A DNA stretch of 64,000 bases, from the NCBI RefSeq assembly GCF_022965805.1, contig NC_133117.1, positions 12,610,183 through 12,674,182 on the forward strand. The letters are read 5' to 3'. The DNA comes from Primulina eburnea. Lineage: Eukaryota > Streptophyta > Magnoliopsida > Lamiales > Gesneriaceae. The position numbers and the translations under genes were made by a program. Positions 9,249 to 20,756 of this stretch are shown here, one piece after another. Each line of letters opens with the position of its first letter. The first letter of the stretch is position 1. The notes under the pieces were generated by a model that was not told the DNA's origin, did no database searches, and saw nothing but the letters and a program-made list of their open reading frames with translations.

Positions 9249-12200
9249 TTAAGCCTTACCGAACAATTCCGGGTAGCGAAGTCTCATATCTGTCTCCGAC
9301 TCCCAAGTGGCCTCTTCCACTGATTGGTTTAACCACCGAACTTTGACTAGCTTAGTCACTTTGTTCCGGAGTCTGCGCTCCTGTCTGTCGAGGATTTGAG
9401 TCGGTCTTTCCTCATAAGACAAATCTGGAGCAAGCTGTAAAGGCTCATAACTTAGAATGTGCGAAGGATTTGCCAAATATTTCCTTAGCATTGAGACGTG
9501 GAACACATTGTGTACCCCGGCCAGATTCGGCGGAAGGGCTATACGATAGGCTAATGTCCCAACTCTGTCAAGAATCTCGAACGGTCCAATAAACCTCGGA
9601 CTCAACTTGCCTCTTTTCCCAAATCTCATAACACCCTTCATGGGCGCTATCTTGACGAAGACGTGATCCCCAACGGCAAACTCGAGATCTCTTCTTCTCT
9701 TATCGGCATAGCTCTTCTGACGGCTCTGGGCGGTCTTCATTCTGTCACGCATCTTGACCACCACTTCTGCAGTCTGCTGAACTATCTCTGGGCCTAGATC
9801 TGTTCTCTCACCAACTTCATCCCAATGAACTGGCGATCTGCACTTCCGACCATACAACGCTTCATAGGGAGCCATACCTATTGATGCTTGGAAGCTGTTG
9901 TTGTATGTGAACTCCACTAGGGGTAGTCTAGACTCCCAAGTTCCCTGAAAATCAATCATGCAAGCTCTTAGCAAGTCTTCCAAAATCTGAATCACTCGCT
10001 CAGACTGGCCATCTGTCTGCGGGTGAAAAGCTGTACTGAACAGTAACTTCGTCCCCATAGCTGCATGCAAGCTCTTCCAGAAGGACGATGTGAACCTCGG
10101 GTCCCTGTCGGACACAATAGAGACTGGGAAACCATGCAATCGGACGATCTCCCGGATATAAAGATCCGCATACTGCGTCATGGAGAAAGTCGTCTTCACT
10201 GGCAGAAAATGCGCTGACTTAGTGAGTCGGTCCACGATAACCCAAATAGAATTAGACCCTTTGACTGACTTAGGTAACCCAACGACGAAATCCATAGTGA
10301 TGTTCTCCCATTTCCACTCTTGGATAGGGAGTGGCTTAAGCAAACCTGCTGGCCTCTGATGCTCTGCCTTCACCTGCTGACAAGTGAGGCACTCAGATAC
10401 AAATCTGCGGATGTCTCTCTTCATCCCTGGCCACCAATACAATAACTGTAGGTCTTTGTACATCTTGGTACCTCCTGGGTGAATAGAATACGGAGATGCG
10501 TGTGCCTCTGTCAGAATATCCTGTCTGATCGAATCACTACTAGGCACCCACATTTTGTCTCTGTATCTCACGATACCATCTGACACTGTGTACAAAACAC
10601 TGCCCTTAGCTTCATCCTTCAGTCTCCATTTCTGTAGTTGCTCATCTGAAGACTGTCCTGTTCGAATGCGGTCTAGTAAATCAGATTTGACTGTCAGATT
10701 AGACAGTCTAGGAGCTCTGCCCTTATGATACATCTCTAGACCAAACCTCTGAATCTCAGACTGAAGCGGTCTCTGAACTGACAATTGTGCTATGACTGCC
10801 ACTTTTCTGCTCAAAGCGTCTGCCACGACGTTAGCTTTTCCCGGATGGTAGCTAATTTCGCAATCATAGTCCTTCACAAGTTCTAACCACCGTCTCTGTC
10901 TCATATTCAGCTCTTTCTGCGTGAAGAAATATTTGAGACTTTTGTGATCGGTGAAAATCTGACACTTCTCGCCGTATAAATAATGTCTCCAAATCTTCAA
11001 TGCAAAGACAACGGCGGCTAATTCAAGGTCGTGCGTCGGGTAGTTCTTCTCGTGCACCTTTAACTGTCTGGAAGCATAAGCTATGACCCGACCTTGCTGC
11101 ATCAACACTGCGCCTAATCCAAGCTTAGATGCATCGGTATAAAGCACAAAATCACCTTGCCCTGTCGGCATGGCTAGCACTGGCGTTGAAATAAGAGCTT
11201 GCTTCAGAGTATCAAAGCTCTTCTGACATTCATCACTCCACACGAATTTAGCATTCTTCTTGGTGAGTGAAGTGAGTGGCACCGCTATGGATGAAAATCC
11301 CTTAATAAACTTACGGTAGTAGCCTGCTAAACCCAAAAAGCTTCGGATTTCAGATGCATTCTTCGGCTCAACCCATTCCTTGACAGCCGCTACTTTCGCC
11401 GGATCCACCTCGATTCCACTGCTAGATACTATATGTCCCAAAAATGCTACCTTCTCCAACCAAAATTCACACTTACTGAATTTCGCAAATAACTTGCGAC
11501 TCTGCAAAGTCTGTAATACCGTCCTCAAGTGCTGGTTGTGCTCCTCATGGCTCTTCGAGTATATTAGAATATCGTCAATGAACACTATGACGAACTGATC
11601 GAGGAATGGCTGAAATACTCGGTTCATGAGATCCATGAAAATAGCTGGAGCATTGGTCAATCCAAACGGCATCACTAAGAACTCGTAATGCCCGTATCTG
11701 GTCCTGAAAGCTGTCTTATGCACATCTGCATCCTTTACTCTCAGTTGGTGATACCCTGATCGAAGATCGATTATGGAGAACACGGTAGCTCCCTGCAACT
11801 GATCGAACAAATCTTCGATTCTAGGCAACGGGTACTTATTCTTGATCGTTACCTTGTTCAACTCGCGGTAATCGATGCATAGCCTCATACTCCCATCCTT
11901 CTTTTTCACAAAGAGTACTGGTGCGCCCCACGGTGAGAAGCTCGGGCGGATAAACTCCTTGTCTAAGAGTTCTTGAATCTGCTGTTTGAGTTCTAGCATC
12001 TCTGCTGGAGCTAATCTGTACGGTGCCTTAGAGATGGGCACTGTACCTGGCATGAGATCAATGGCAAACTCCACCTCTCTATCTGGTGGAAGGCCTGTGA
12101 CGTCGTCTGGGAAGACGTCTGGAAATTCACTGACTACTGGCACTTCAGCTAAAGATGGAGTAGGCGCATCAGGTGCTGAAATAATGCTAGCCCAGAAGGC

Positions 12201-13709
12201 TTGTCACCCCTTGGAAATCAGTCTCCTCGCCTGTAAGCACGAAATCATGCGAGGGAAACTTCTCCATCTGTCTGGCTCGAAAAGAAACTGCTCCATACCC
12301 AATGGTCTGACTAGTACTGATCTCTTCTGAAAGTCGATCAGAACTCTGTTCTTAGTCAGCCAGTCCATTCCCAATATGATGTCGAATTTTGGCATCGGCA
12401 ATATGATCAAGTTGGCATATACCAACTGGCCGTGCAATTCTAGATCGATATCTCTGACCACGCTAGTAGCTAACAGCTCTTCCCCTGATGGGACTATCAC
12501 TGAAAAGTTCACGTCTAGGCCAATGGACTTGAGGTCCAAATGATTAGCAAACGTTTCCGATATGAAGGAGTGAGTGGCTCCCGAATCTATCAATGCGGTC
12601 GTGGATAGTCTCTTAATAAAAACGTTTCCGGTCAGTAGAGTAGTGTCTGGGTTCGCCTCCTGAGCATGCATGGCGAATACCCTGCCCTGGGTTGGTTGCT
12701 TCCAATGTGGGCACTCTTTCAGCATGTGGTCCGTAGCTCCACATTTAAAACACTTGCCTGACCCATATAGGCACTGTCCCGGATGCTGGCGGTTGCATTT
12801 TGGACACACGGGAAAAACAACTGGTCTTTGTGGCGCCCCTTGCGGCTGAATGAGACCCTTGCCCTTAGGTGGTCCCTGATACGGTTTCTTCCCAGGTGGC
12901 CCCTGATACTGCTTCTTAAACTGGGGTCGTTGATTCTGCTGCTGCTGGTGCTGCGGTGGTGCTTGATAGGGCCTCTTGCCCTGCCTGTCAGCCTCAATAT
13001 CTCGTTGGTCCTGCTCTGCCGCCAAGGCCCTAGATACGGTGACTGCATAAGAAGTGGGACCAGCTACTCTCACATCGCGGCGCAGGATCGGCCGCAGCCC
13101 ATTCAGAAAATGCCTCAACTTTGCTTGGGCATCGTTCGCAATGAGGGGCACGAAGTGACACCCCCTCTCAAATTTTCTCACAAACTCTGCCACGCTACTA
13201 TCTCCTTGCCGCAGCGTCATGAACTCGTTGGTGAGTCGGGTTCGTACTTCCTCAGTGAAGTACTTGGAGTAGAAGACTTCCTTGAAACCAATCCATGGCA
13301 GTACTTGCAGATTAACCGCCACTGACGCGCTCTCCCACCATAACCTGGCATCTCCAGTCAATAAGAAGATGGCACAACGAACCCTATCAGTGTCTGCCAG
13401 CTCCATAAAGTCGAAAATTACTTCGATGGACTTGATCCATCCCTCAGCTATCATCGGGTCAGTGGTACCCGAAAACTCCTTCGGACTCATCCTCCGGAAC
13501 CTCTCATATACCGCCTCAGGTCTAGGCCTCTCCTCGGGGCCTACAGCAATCTGGTTCCTCGCAAACTGCGCGAAGAACTGAGTCATACCAGCAAGCATCT
13601 GAGCCTGCATATCTGGTGGTGGAGGTGGTGGAGGATTGGCCCTCTCCTCCTCTCGATGCTCTCTGTTCTCATCCCTTGTTTCCCGGTCGATCACACGTCT
13701 AGGGGGCAT
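9249..13709 (-). pseudogene. Tk-A element 1 gag-pol polyprotein, one nonsense codon
   Basis: This single long frame encodes all proteins of a Tekay/Del-type chromovirus. ATG 13709 follows the PBS and a 222-nt leader; TAA is at 9251-9249 (1,486 codons). Gag: a Pro run near residues 26-32, a retrotransposon gag domain about 90-220, and a CCHC knuckle (C320, C323, H328, C333). Protease: DSG at 375-377. RT: catalytic Asp at 648 and IDD at 711-713. RNase H: YTDAS near 857. Integrase: zinc-binding H1070, H1077, C1107, C1110 and catalytic D1140, D1201, E1237, then a GPY/F-like module. The last 60 residues resemble a group II chromodomain. The only break is TGA at 12206-12204 (codon 502), where elements 2 and 4 have a Cys codon. 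This is the best-preserved copy in the window. It could not make Pol unless the stop were suppressed. Confidence 0.93.
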
Positions 13710-13710
13710 A

Positions 13711-13864
13711 CTGTTCCAATAAATTACCCAACACGTAAACCCAACCAGTATGAATATAATACTAATATTTTAAGATGCACGTAATTTGAACTTTAAAACA
13801 TAAACGTGCTGAAATCATGATCTAATGCATAGTACATAGCATAATTCAAAACTTTAAAACTTAC
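13711..13864 (-). other. Candidate leader intron upstream of gag
   Basis: The minus-strand leader contains a strong 5' splice site, TCT|GTAAGTTTT (intron starts 13864), and an AACAG acceptor at 13711, one base before the gag ATG. The 154-nt interval is AT-rich and holds several ATG triplets, while the PBS-proximal part before the donor has none. Splicing would remove these upstream ATGs. The same sites occur at 45293-45446 and 48213-48366. The pyrimidine tract is weak, so this is a prediction only. Confidence 0.35.
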
Positions 13865-13931
13865 AGACTTGAGGTGTGACTTCGAGAGCTTCTTGCGACT
13901 GGCAGTAGGCGTAACCCTTTACAAGAACACC

Positions 13932-13944
13932 GCTCTGATACCAA
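13932..13944 (-). other. Primer binding site of element 1 (initiator Met tRNA)
   Basis: TTGGTATCAGAGC on the minus strand, one base from the 5' LTR end at 13946. It is complementary to the 3' end of plant initiator tRNA-Met, the usual primer for this group. Confidence 0.88.
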
Positions 13945-14323
13945 CTGTAACGTACCGTACTTTTACTACTTGAAATTTGCGGAAAATTAAAAATTTTAAT
14001 CAAATAAAACATCCGTTCGGTCGTCACCCAACATACATAAAATATCTTTAAAATAATCCATCACCAAATAAAAGTTTCTAAAAGAACGCTGTCTCAAAAC
14101 GTCTCACATTCAAATCAAACCATCAGAGTATTTTAAAAGTTTGCATAAACATAAACTTGCGGTCCTCGGGTTTAGCCTGCCGCTCAGCCCAAGCCTGCCC
14201 CTTGGTCGCCACCTCCTGTCTCCTGCTCATCGAACTCACCTGCATCGATCAAGTCTAGTGAGTCTAAAGACTCAACACATATAAACTGGAATAACGAGTA
14301 CTACATAATAAAAATCACATGCA

Positions 14324-14563
14324 CTATAAAATAGGACGTACATAATTTGAAGCTTGAACATACGTACATACAAAACTAGACGTGCCATCAACATAAACTT
14401 TCATAAACATACTGCATACGTAAACATACATAACTTCATCATTTTGCGTAGAGGCATGTTTCAAAGCAAGTGACCCATACATAATAAACGCCTGATCAGA
14501 CACACCACAGTACTGGGCTGACAGGGACGTATCCACTGCCGCATACATAAGATCCCTGTTCAT
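14324..14563 (-). CDS. 79-codon small ORF inside the Tk-A LTR
   Basis: An uninterrupted 79-codon ORF lies in LTR sense orientation, beginning in the loop of the last AAATTATG stem-loop. It is also intact in four other LTR copies (29710, 34099, 55855 and 59743 as left ends). Substitutions include A8P in one copy and R3M in another. The peptide has a Met-, Tyr- and Val-rich middle, is not clearly a signal or membrane sequence, and matches no family I know. All copies are nearly identical at DNA level too, so conservation does not prove coding. Its position downstream of structured repeats, near the end of the LTR, would place it in the 5' leader of the genomic RNA if transcription starts earlier in the LTR. 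Confidence 0.3.
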   Translation of the reverse strand: MNRDLMYAAVDTSLSAQYCGVSDQAFIMYGSLALKHASTQNDEVMYVYVCSMFMKVYVDGTSSFVCTYVQASNYVRPIL

Positions 14564-14668
14564 AATTTAACAGGCCAGTTGATCCACGTTCATAATTTAA
14601 CGCTTCACAACCACGATCTAACCCGTTCATAATTTAACGGGCGGATTGATCCCCGTTCATAATTTAAC
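14555..14668 (-). repeat. Four stem-loops with invariant AAATTATG loop
   Basis: The 14-mer GTTAAATTATGAAC (LTR sense) occurs four times, at 14558-14571, 14588-14601, 14625-14638 and 14655-14668. GTT pairs with AAC around loop AAATTATG. In two copies the stem extends to 6 bp with different bases: CCTGTT with AACAGG (14555-14574) and CCCGTT with AACGGG (14622-14641). The same array recurs in most LTR copies in the window. Confidence 0.8.
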
Positions 14669-14987
14669 GCTTTCCAATCCTAACATAATATGGTCACAAG
14701 ACATATAGCATACCTAAAAAACTTAAACATATTTTCTTTGCACGTCAACATACTTACTTGGCGTTGAGGGATTCGTTGGACTTCGACCGGGGTAGTTGCT
14801 GCAACGTACTAACATGAATTCAAAGGCTTAACATGCATAACTTATACGTAGAAATCATACTTACTCTCAAGCTCGATCATACCTTAGGACCTTCTATAAT
14901 TATCCAAGACATGACCTTAATAATCCTTGCACTAAGCCATAACTTCAAACTTAAAAGTATCAAAAATTATTTTTCCCAAACAGTGTG

Positions 14988-15250
14988 TACACGGACCCCT
15001 AGCCCGGGTCCGTGTACGGGTCCGTCTACCTACTGTAAGGTACGTGTCGTGAAAATGAAGGGGCACGGACCCCGTGCTTGGATCCGGATGGGGGTCCGTG
15101 TAGGCTCTGGAAGAAGACATCGACTGAAACACGAAGACACGGACCCCGTGTGAGGGTCCGGGTGGGGGTCCGTGTACGTACTGCCTAGACGCACTAAGTG
15201 GAAGCAAAGGCACGGACCCCGTGCTCGGGTCCGTGTCCGGGTCCGTGTGG
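14988..15250 (-). repeat. GC-rich dyad array of the Tk-A LTR (CACGGACC / GGTCCGTG)
   Basis: Four units each combine a small hairpin (CACGG-ACC-CCGTG) with a wider pairing of CACGGACCCC and GGGGTCCGTG some 25-45 nt apart. The units are separated by dissimilar spacers that often begin with a CTG(T/G)-containing motif. Similar arrays lie near 6990, 7500, 17590, 18540, 19250, 20840, 28485, 30375, 32873, 34765, 36210, 37515, 39080, 46570, 49490, 56520 and 59060. Translating them on either strand gives Arg/Thr/Pro-rich frames that are not genes. Confidence 0.9.
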
Positions 15251-16749
15251 CCACTGTACGTCGAAACCTGCGAGAAATCTTATACACTGCCTACACACCC
15301 AATATTGACACTTGAATATAATGGTTCAACCCCTTAAGACCCTTCTTAGGACACCATAACATTGCATCAAAACTTATACCAACACCTCAAAACACGACGT
15401 CCACTATACAACACAATGCAACACCAATTACGCAATTGACATCAATCGATTTCCTACGACTTTAAACTAATTCAAACGCCTAACGACATACCTCAAAACC
15501 TTAAAAATACCACAAACCTCGATACTAACATACTCGTACGCAGCAACAATCGCCCGTCGGTTTCCAACGAAGCCTGCAACATAAAACTTCAAGAAACGTA
15601 TCAATAACATAATTTTTCTGAAAACGCAGTTTGAGCAGTCTCACGAAAAACGCCATAACTCGCTCAATATTTGTCCAAAAATTTCGAATCATATATCAAA
15701 TCGAAGGTATCGAAAAGTTCTATGTTTTTTCCGGGGAACGTTTTCCCAAAATATGAACAGAAAAATCGCAGTGTTGACATGAACAGTAAAAACGAGTTTT
15801 AGATCTAAAAATTTTTCCTTCGAAATTGATCCGATTCATGATCCGCACAAACTACTATCATCATACATAACTTTTACGCATAAAAACAATGCAATACAAT
15901 ATATGACTTGATCGACACAGCAAGAACAGATTATACGTGCCTTTTTAACGATAAACGTTACCGAACGACGACACCGAAGCGGAGATAGGAGCGAGGTTGA
16001 TCCGGGACGATCGTGGCACCGTTTTTCCTTGAAAATAACCCACAAAAATCGCTGGGAATATTGAATAAAAGGGGCGGCTGCTGTTTTGCAAAGAACACTA
16101 AGATTTTTCTCTCAAAAATAATACAAACTAGAATGGATTGAAGAGTGTGTGTTTTGTACGTGTGATTACTGCGTGTAAAAGTGTGTTGGTGTGTGTTTTG
16201 AGCGCTAATGTGCGTGTGAGTGTTAATAATTAAAAGTTGCTAATGACTAATTGACAACTTAATAAAAAAAATACTAACTTTCCCTTAACTTTAACACAAC
16301 TCTAATCAAAATAAATAGTGCAAGTGCTAAACTTAAAAGTTTAAAAGTCTTAAAATTACTAAATAATTATCTTATACTTTAAAATACTAACATCTCATAA
16401 AATACTAATTTTAAAAGTTTTAAACTCTTAAAATTGCTAAATAATGATTTAGGCTCAAAAATGCTAAAACTCACTAAATTATTTAAAAATGCCCCCAAAC
16501 TCAACTTAAAATAGAATACCACGTTTTAAATTGCCAAAATCGTCACCGGGTCTTTTCCTCAATCCCGCTTCGAATAATCGCCTGAAACATGAAACTCGAC
16601 AAACGTTTTAACGCGCATCACATAAACATAAATAATTTAGAATAATGCAAATAAATCATGCATCGCTAAACCTCATTTAAAATTAATTTAAATGATTAAA
16701 TAATTAAATGAATGCATGGGTTATACGTGCATTGAAATTGGGCACTACA

Positions 16750-18393
16750 GTTGCATAAACATAAACTTGCGGTCCTCGGGTTTGGCCTGCCGCTCTGCCC
16801 AAGCCTGCCCCTTGGTCGCCACCTCCTGTCTCCTGCTCATCATACTCACCTGCATCGATCAAGTCAAGTGAGTCTAAAGACTCAACACGTATAAACTGGG
16901 ATAACTAGTACTAAGTAATAAAATCGCATGCAACTTTAAAATAAGGCATACATAACTTGAAACTTGAACATACGTACATGCGTAACTAGACGTGCCATCA
17001 ACATAAACTTTCATAACATACTGCATACGTAAAAATTCATAACATGATCATTTTTCGTAGAGGCATGTTTCAAAGCAAGTGACCCATAACGTAAAAGAGC
17101 CTGATCAGACTATACCACAGTACTGGGCTGACAGGGACGTATCCACTGCCGCATACATAAGATCCCTGCTCATAATTTAACAGGTCAGTTGATCCACGTT
17201 CATAATTTAACGCTTCACAACCACGATCTAACCCGTTCATAATTTAACGGGCGGATTGGTCCCCGTTCATAATTTAACGCTTTCCAATCCTAACATAATT
17301 TGGTCACAAGACATTTAGCATATCTCAAAACTTAAAATATTTTCTTGCACGTCAACATACTTACTTGGCGTTGAGGGACTCATCGGACTTCGATCGTCGG
17401 TCGTTGCTGCACATACTAACGTGAATTCACATACGTAACTTGCATAGCTTAGACATAAATATCATACTTACTCTCAAGTTCAATCGATACTTAGGACGTT
17501 CTAACGTTTCCCATAGCACGACCCTGGATAATCCTTGCACTAAACCATAACATCAAACCTCAAACGTGTTATAATATTTTTCCCAAAATATGAAGGATAC
17601 GGACCCCGTACCTACATCCGTGCATGGGTCCGTGTAGGTACTGGAAGTTGTGTGCGCAGAAATGAGGAGACACGGACCCCGTGCTGAGGTCCGGGTAGAG
17701 GTCCGTGTAGACACTGTAAAAGACATCGCAAAGGAGGGAGGGGCACGGACCCCGTGCATAGGTCCGTGTGGGGGTCCGTGTAGACACTGTAAGAAGACAC
17801 TGTGGAAGAACAAAAGGCACGGACCCCGTGTAGAGGTCCGGGTGTGGGTCCGTGTACCTACTGTGAACGCGAACCAACGAAAATTTTGTACATGTTTCGC
17901 TTAACTTTCTAGACTCGATTGCACGGACTACGAATCGACACCACGAGCTCATCTTAGGCTACTAATTCAATGACCCAAGCCTAAACAATTGTCCCAAAAC
18001 AACCCAAAATCACAATCAACCCAACAAACCCGTGAACGAGACTTTTTGACAACAAACGGTTCTATACGACATTCAATCTCCCAAGCGCCTAATGACAAGA
18101 AACGACGCTTCATTATACATCCCAACATCATAAATAATATACCTATACGCAGCAACGATCACCCGTCGATCCCCAACGAGGCCTGCAACATAAAACTTCA
18201 AGAACATAATTTACGTAAAAGTCGCAGTTTGAGCAGTCCCACGAAAAACGCCATAACTCACTCAATTTTTGTCCAAAAATTTCGAATCATATATCAAATC
18301 GAAGGTATCGAAACGCTCTACGACTGTGCCGTTGAAAGTTTTCCCAAAATATGAACAGAAAAATCGCAGTTTTGACATGAACAGTAAAAACGA
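16750..18393 (-). mobile_element. Truncated LTR, divergent subtype B
   Basis: Minus-oriented LTR sequence from about LTR position 2650 down to 960, clearly diverged from the reference LTR. It carries a subtype-specific dyad array at 17590-17865 in which one inner hairpin is TACGG-ACC-CCGTA. The 79-codon ORF is broken here. It has no LTR ends or PBS. At 18393 it joins another LTR piece with only a TT overlap. Confidence 0.85.
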
Positions 18394-18820
18394 GTTAGAC
18401 GTAGAAATCATACTTACTCTCAAGCTCGATCATACCTTAGGACCTTCTATAATTATCCAAGACATGACCTTAATAATCCTTGCACTAAGCCATAACTTCA
18501 AACTTAAAAGTATCAAAAATTATTTTTCCCAAACAGTGTGTACACGGACCCCTAGCCCGGGTCCGTGTACGGGTCCGTCTACCTACTGTAAGGTACGTGT
18601 CGTGAAAATGAAGGGGCACGGACCCCGTGCTTGGATCCGGATGGGGGTCCGTGTAGGCTCTGGAAGAAGACATCGACTGAAACACGAAGACACGGACCCC
18701 GTGTGAGGGTCCGGGTGGGGGTCCGTGTACGTACTGCCTAGACGCACTAAGTGGAAGCAAAGGCACGGACCCCGTGCTCGGGTCCGTGTCCGGGTCCGTG
18801 TGGCCACTGTACGTCGAAAC
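18394..18820 (-). mobile_element. Internal Tk-A LTR fragment (dyad region)
   Basis: Minus-oriented piece corresponding to LTR positions about 1925 to 1500, nearly identical to the reference. It is wedged between two divergent LTR fragments with no target duplication. Confidence 0.85.
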
Positions 18821-20756
18821 TCGTTCATAATTTAACGGGCTGGTTGGTCCCCGTTCATAATTTAACGCTTTCCAACCACGATCTAACCCGTTCATAATTT
18901 AACGGGCGGATTGGTCCCCGTTCATAATTTAACGCTTTCCAATCCTAAACATAATTTGGTCACAAGACATTTAGCATACCTCAAAAACTTGAAATATTTT
19001 CTTGCACGTCAACATACTTACTTGGCGTTGAGGGATTCGTTGGACTTCGATCGGGCTGTTGCTGCACATACTAACATAAATTGCGTATTTAACTGGCATA
19101 ACTTAAACGTAGAAATCAAACTTACTCTCAAGTTCATTCATTACTTAGGACATTCTAAAATTTCCCATGACACGACCTTGATAATCCTTGCACTAAACCA
19201 TGACATCAAACCTCCAACATGTTATAATAATTTTCCCCAATTTATGAAGGACACGGACCCCGTGCCTACATCCGTGTAGGGGTCCGTGTAGACTCGAGTA
19301 AAAGGGTTCGGAAAGAAGGGTGGACACGGACCCCGTGCCAGGGTCCGGGTGGAGGTCCGTGTAGACTCTGGAAAAAGGCTCTGAAAACAATCAAAGACAC
19401 GGACCCCGTGCTTGGATCCGTGTAGGGGTCCGTGTACACTCGGGTCCTAGACCTTGCTGAAAGAACAAAGGCACGGACCCCATGTGGGGGTCCGGGTGAG
19501 GGTCCGTGTACCTACGGGACAACCGAAGTTACGAAAAAAAATCCTGTACATGCTTTGCTCAACTTTCTAGACTCGGTTGCACGGACTATGAAACGACACC
19601 CCGAGACCCATCCTAGTACACCATAGCATTGATCTAAACTCGTACGAACACCCAAACAACAACGTTCCCCTACTATACACACAATTTGAAGAAACGCGGC
19701 AATCGACACCAATTGGTTCCTACGACTTCTTGTGCATTCTAGTGCCTATCAACACCGAACGACATGTTAAATAACGACCCAACATCATACCGATCATACC
19801 TAGACGCAGCAACAATCACCCGTCGACTTCCAACGAAGCCTGCAACAAATAACTTCAAGAACACAATTTTCGTAAAAGTCGCAGTTTGAGCAGTCCCACG
19901 AAAAACGCCATAACTCACTCAATTTTCGTCCAAAAATTTCGAATCATATATCAAATCGAAGGTATCGAAAAGTTCTACGTTTTTACCGTTGAAAGTTTTC
20001 CCAAAATATGAACAGAAAAATCGCAGTTTTGACATGAACAGTAAAAACGAGTTTTAGATCTAAAAAATTTACCCTCGAAATTGATCCGATCTATAATCCG
20101 CTCAAACTACTAACATGATACATAACTTTTACGCATAAAAATCAACGCAACGCATAATATGACTTGATCGACATAGCAAGAACAGAATATACGTGCCTTT
20201 TGATGATAAACTTTACCGAAACGGCGATACCGATGCGGGAACGGAGCGAGGCTTGATCCGGGACGAACGTGGCGTGATTTTCTTGAAATAAACTCCACAA
20301 AATATTGCTGGAAATTATAAAGGGGGTAGGCGGCTGCTGTAGGGAGGGAGGCCCTAGGTTTTCTATTCTCAAAAATATGAAACTAGAATGAATTTTGATA
20401 GTGTGTGTGCGTTACGGCTTTGTGTGTGTGAAAAAGGTGTAAGTGTGTGTGGGTGTGAGGTTAACGTGAGTTAGTGGTGAAGTTAGGGAAAATAATTTGC
20501 GTAATCATGAATTAACCACTAATTTAAATTAAATCAAACACTAACTCACTCAATTTCCTTAATTGAAATAAAACACACACTAATTTTAAAAGTTCTAAAC
20601 TCCTAAATTACTAAATACATAAATAAGACTTTTAAAATATTAAAAACTTAATAAATTATTTAAAATTCCCCATTCTTAACTTAAAATAAAATACCACACT
20701 TCAAATTACTGAAAATCGTCACCGGTCTTATCCTCGATCCCGCCTCGGATAATCGC
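18821..20756 (-). mobile_element. Truncated LTR, divergent subtype C
   Basis: Minus-oriented LTR sequence from about position 2200 to 100, diverged from both the reference and subtype B. Its dyad array (19250-19515) has four units and the AAATTATG stem-loops are at 18825-18935. It breaks off before the LTR start and is fused at 20756 to the LTR of element 2. Confidence 0.83.

Larger units (their letters stand above)
13946..16749 (-). mobile_element. Complete 5' LTR of Tk-A element 1 (2,804 bp)
   Basis: The LTR runs on the minus strand from TGTAGTGCCC (16749) to GTACGTTACA (13946) and serves here as the reference LTR. In sense order it has an AT-rich first third, a GT/CA-rich tract and a G/A-rich leader-like segment near position 640. 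GC-rich dyads follow at about 1500-1760, then four AAATTATG stem-loops at about 2080-2195, a 79-codon ORF, and the end. Three bases (GTT, 16750-16752) beyond the LTR start match the polypurine-side flank of other copies, so it may once have been shared by two elements. Confidence 0.9.

Noticed and set aside
12204..12206. TGA between gag and pol of element 1 as a programmed readthrough stop
   Set aside because: Other copies (elements 2 and 4) have a sense Cys codon at this position in one continuous frame, so it is a point mutation.
12719..13325. Overlapping 109- and 180-codon frames within gag
   Set aside because: Shadow frames of gag that recur in every gag copy with no independent support.
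13932..13944. tRNA-like matches (TGGTATCAGAGC) at several sites
   Set aside because: These are primer binding sites complementary to the tRNA 3' end. No full tRNA cloverleaf is present.
14988..15250. CRISPR-like spacing of repeats and unique spacers
   Set aside because: The repeats are inverted dyads in a plant LTR, spacer lengths vary, and spacers are the same in every copy. No cas genes; eukaryotic context.
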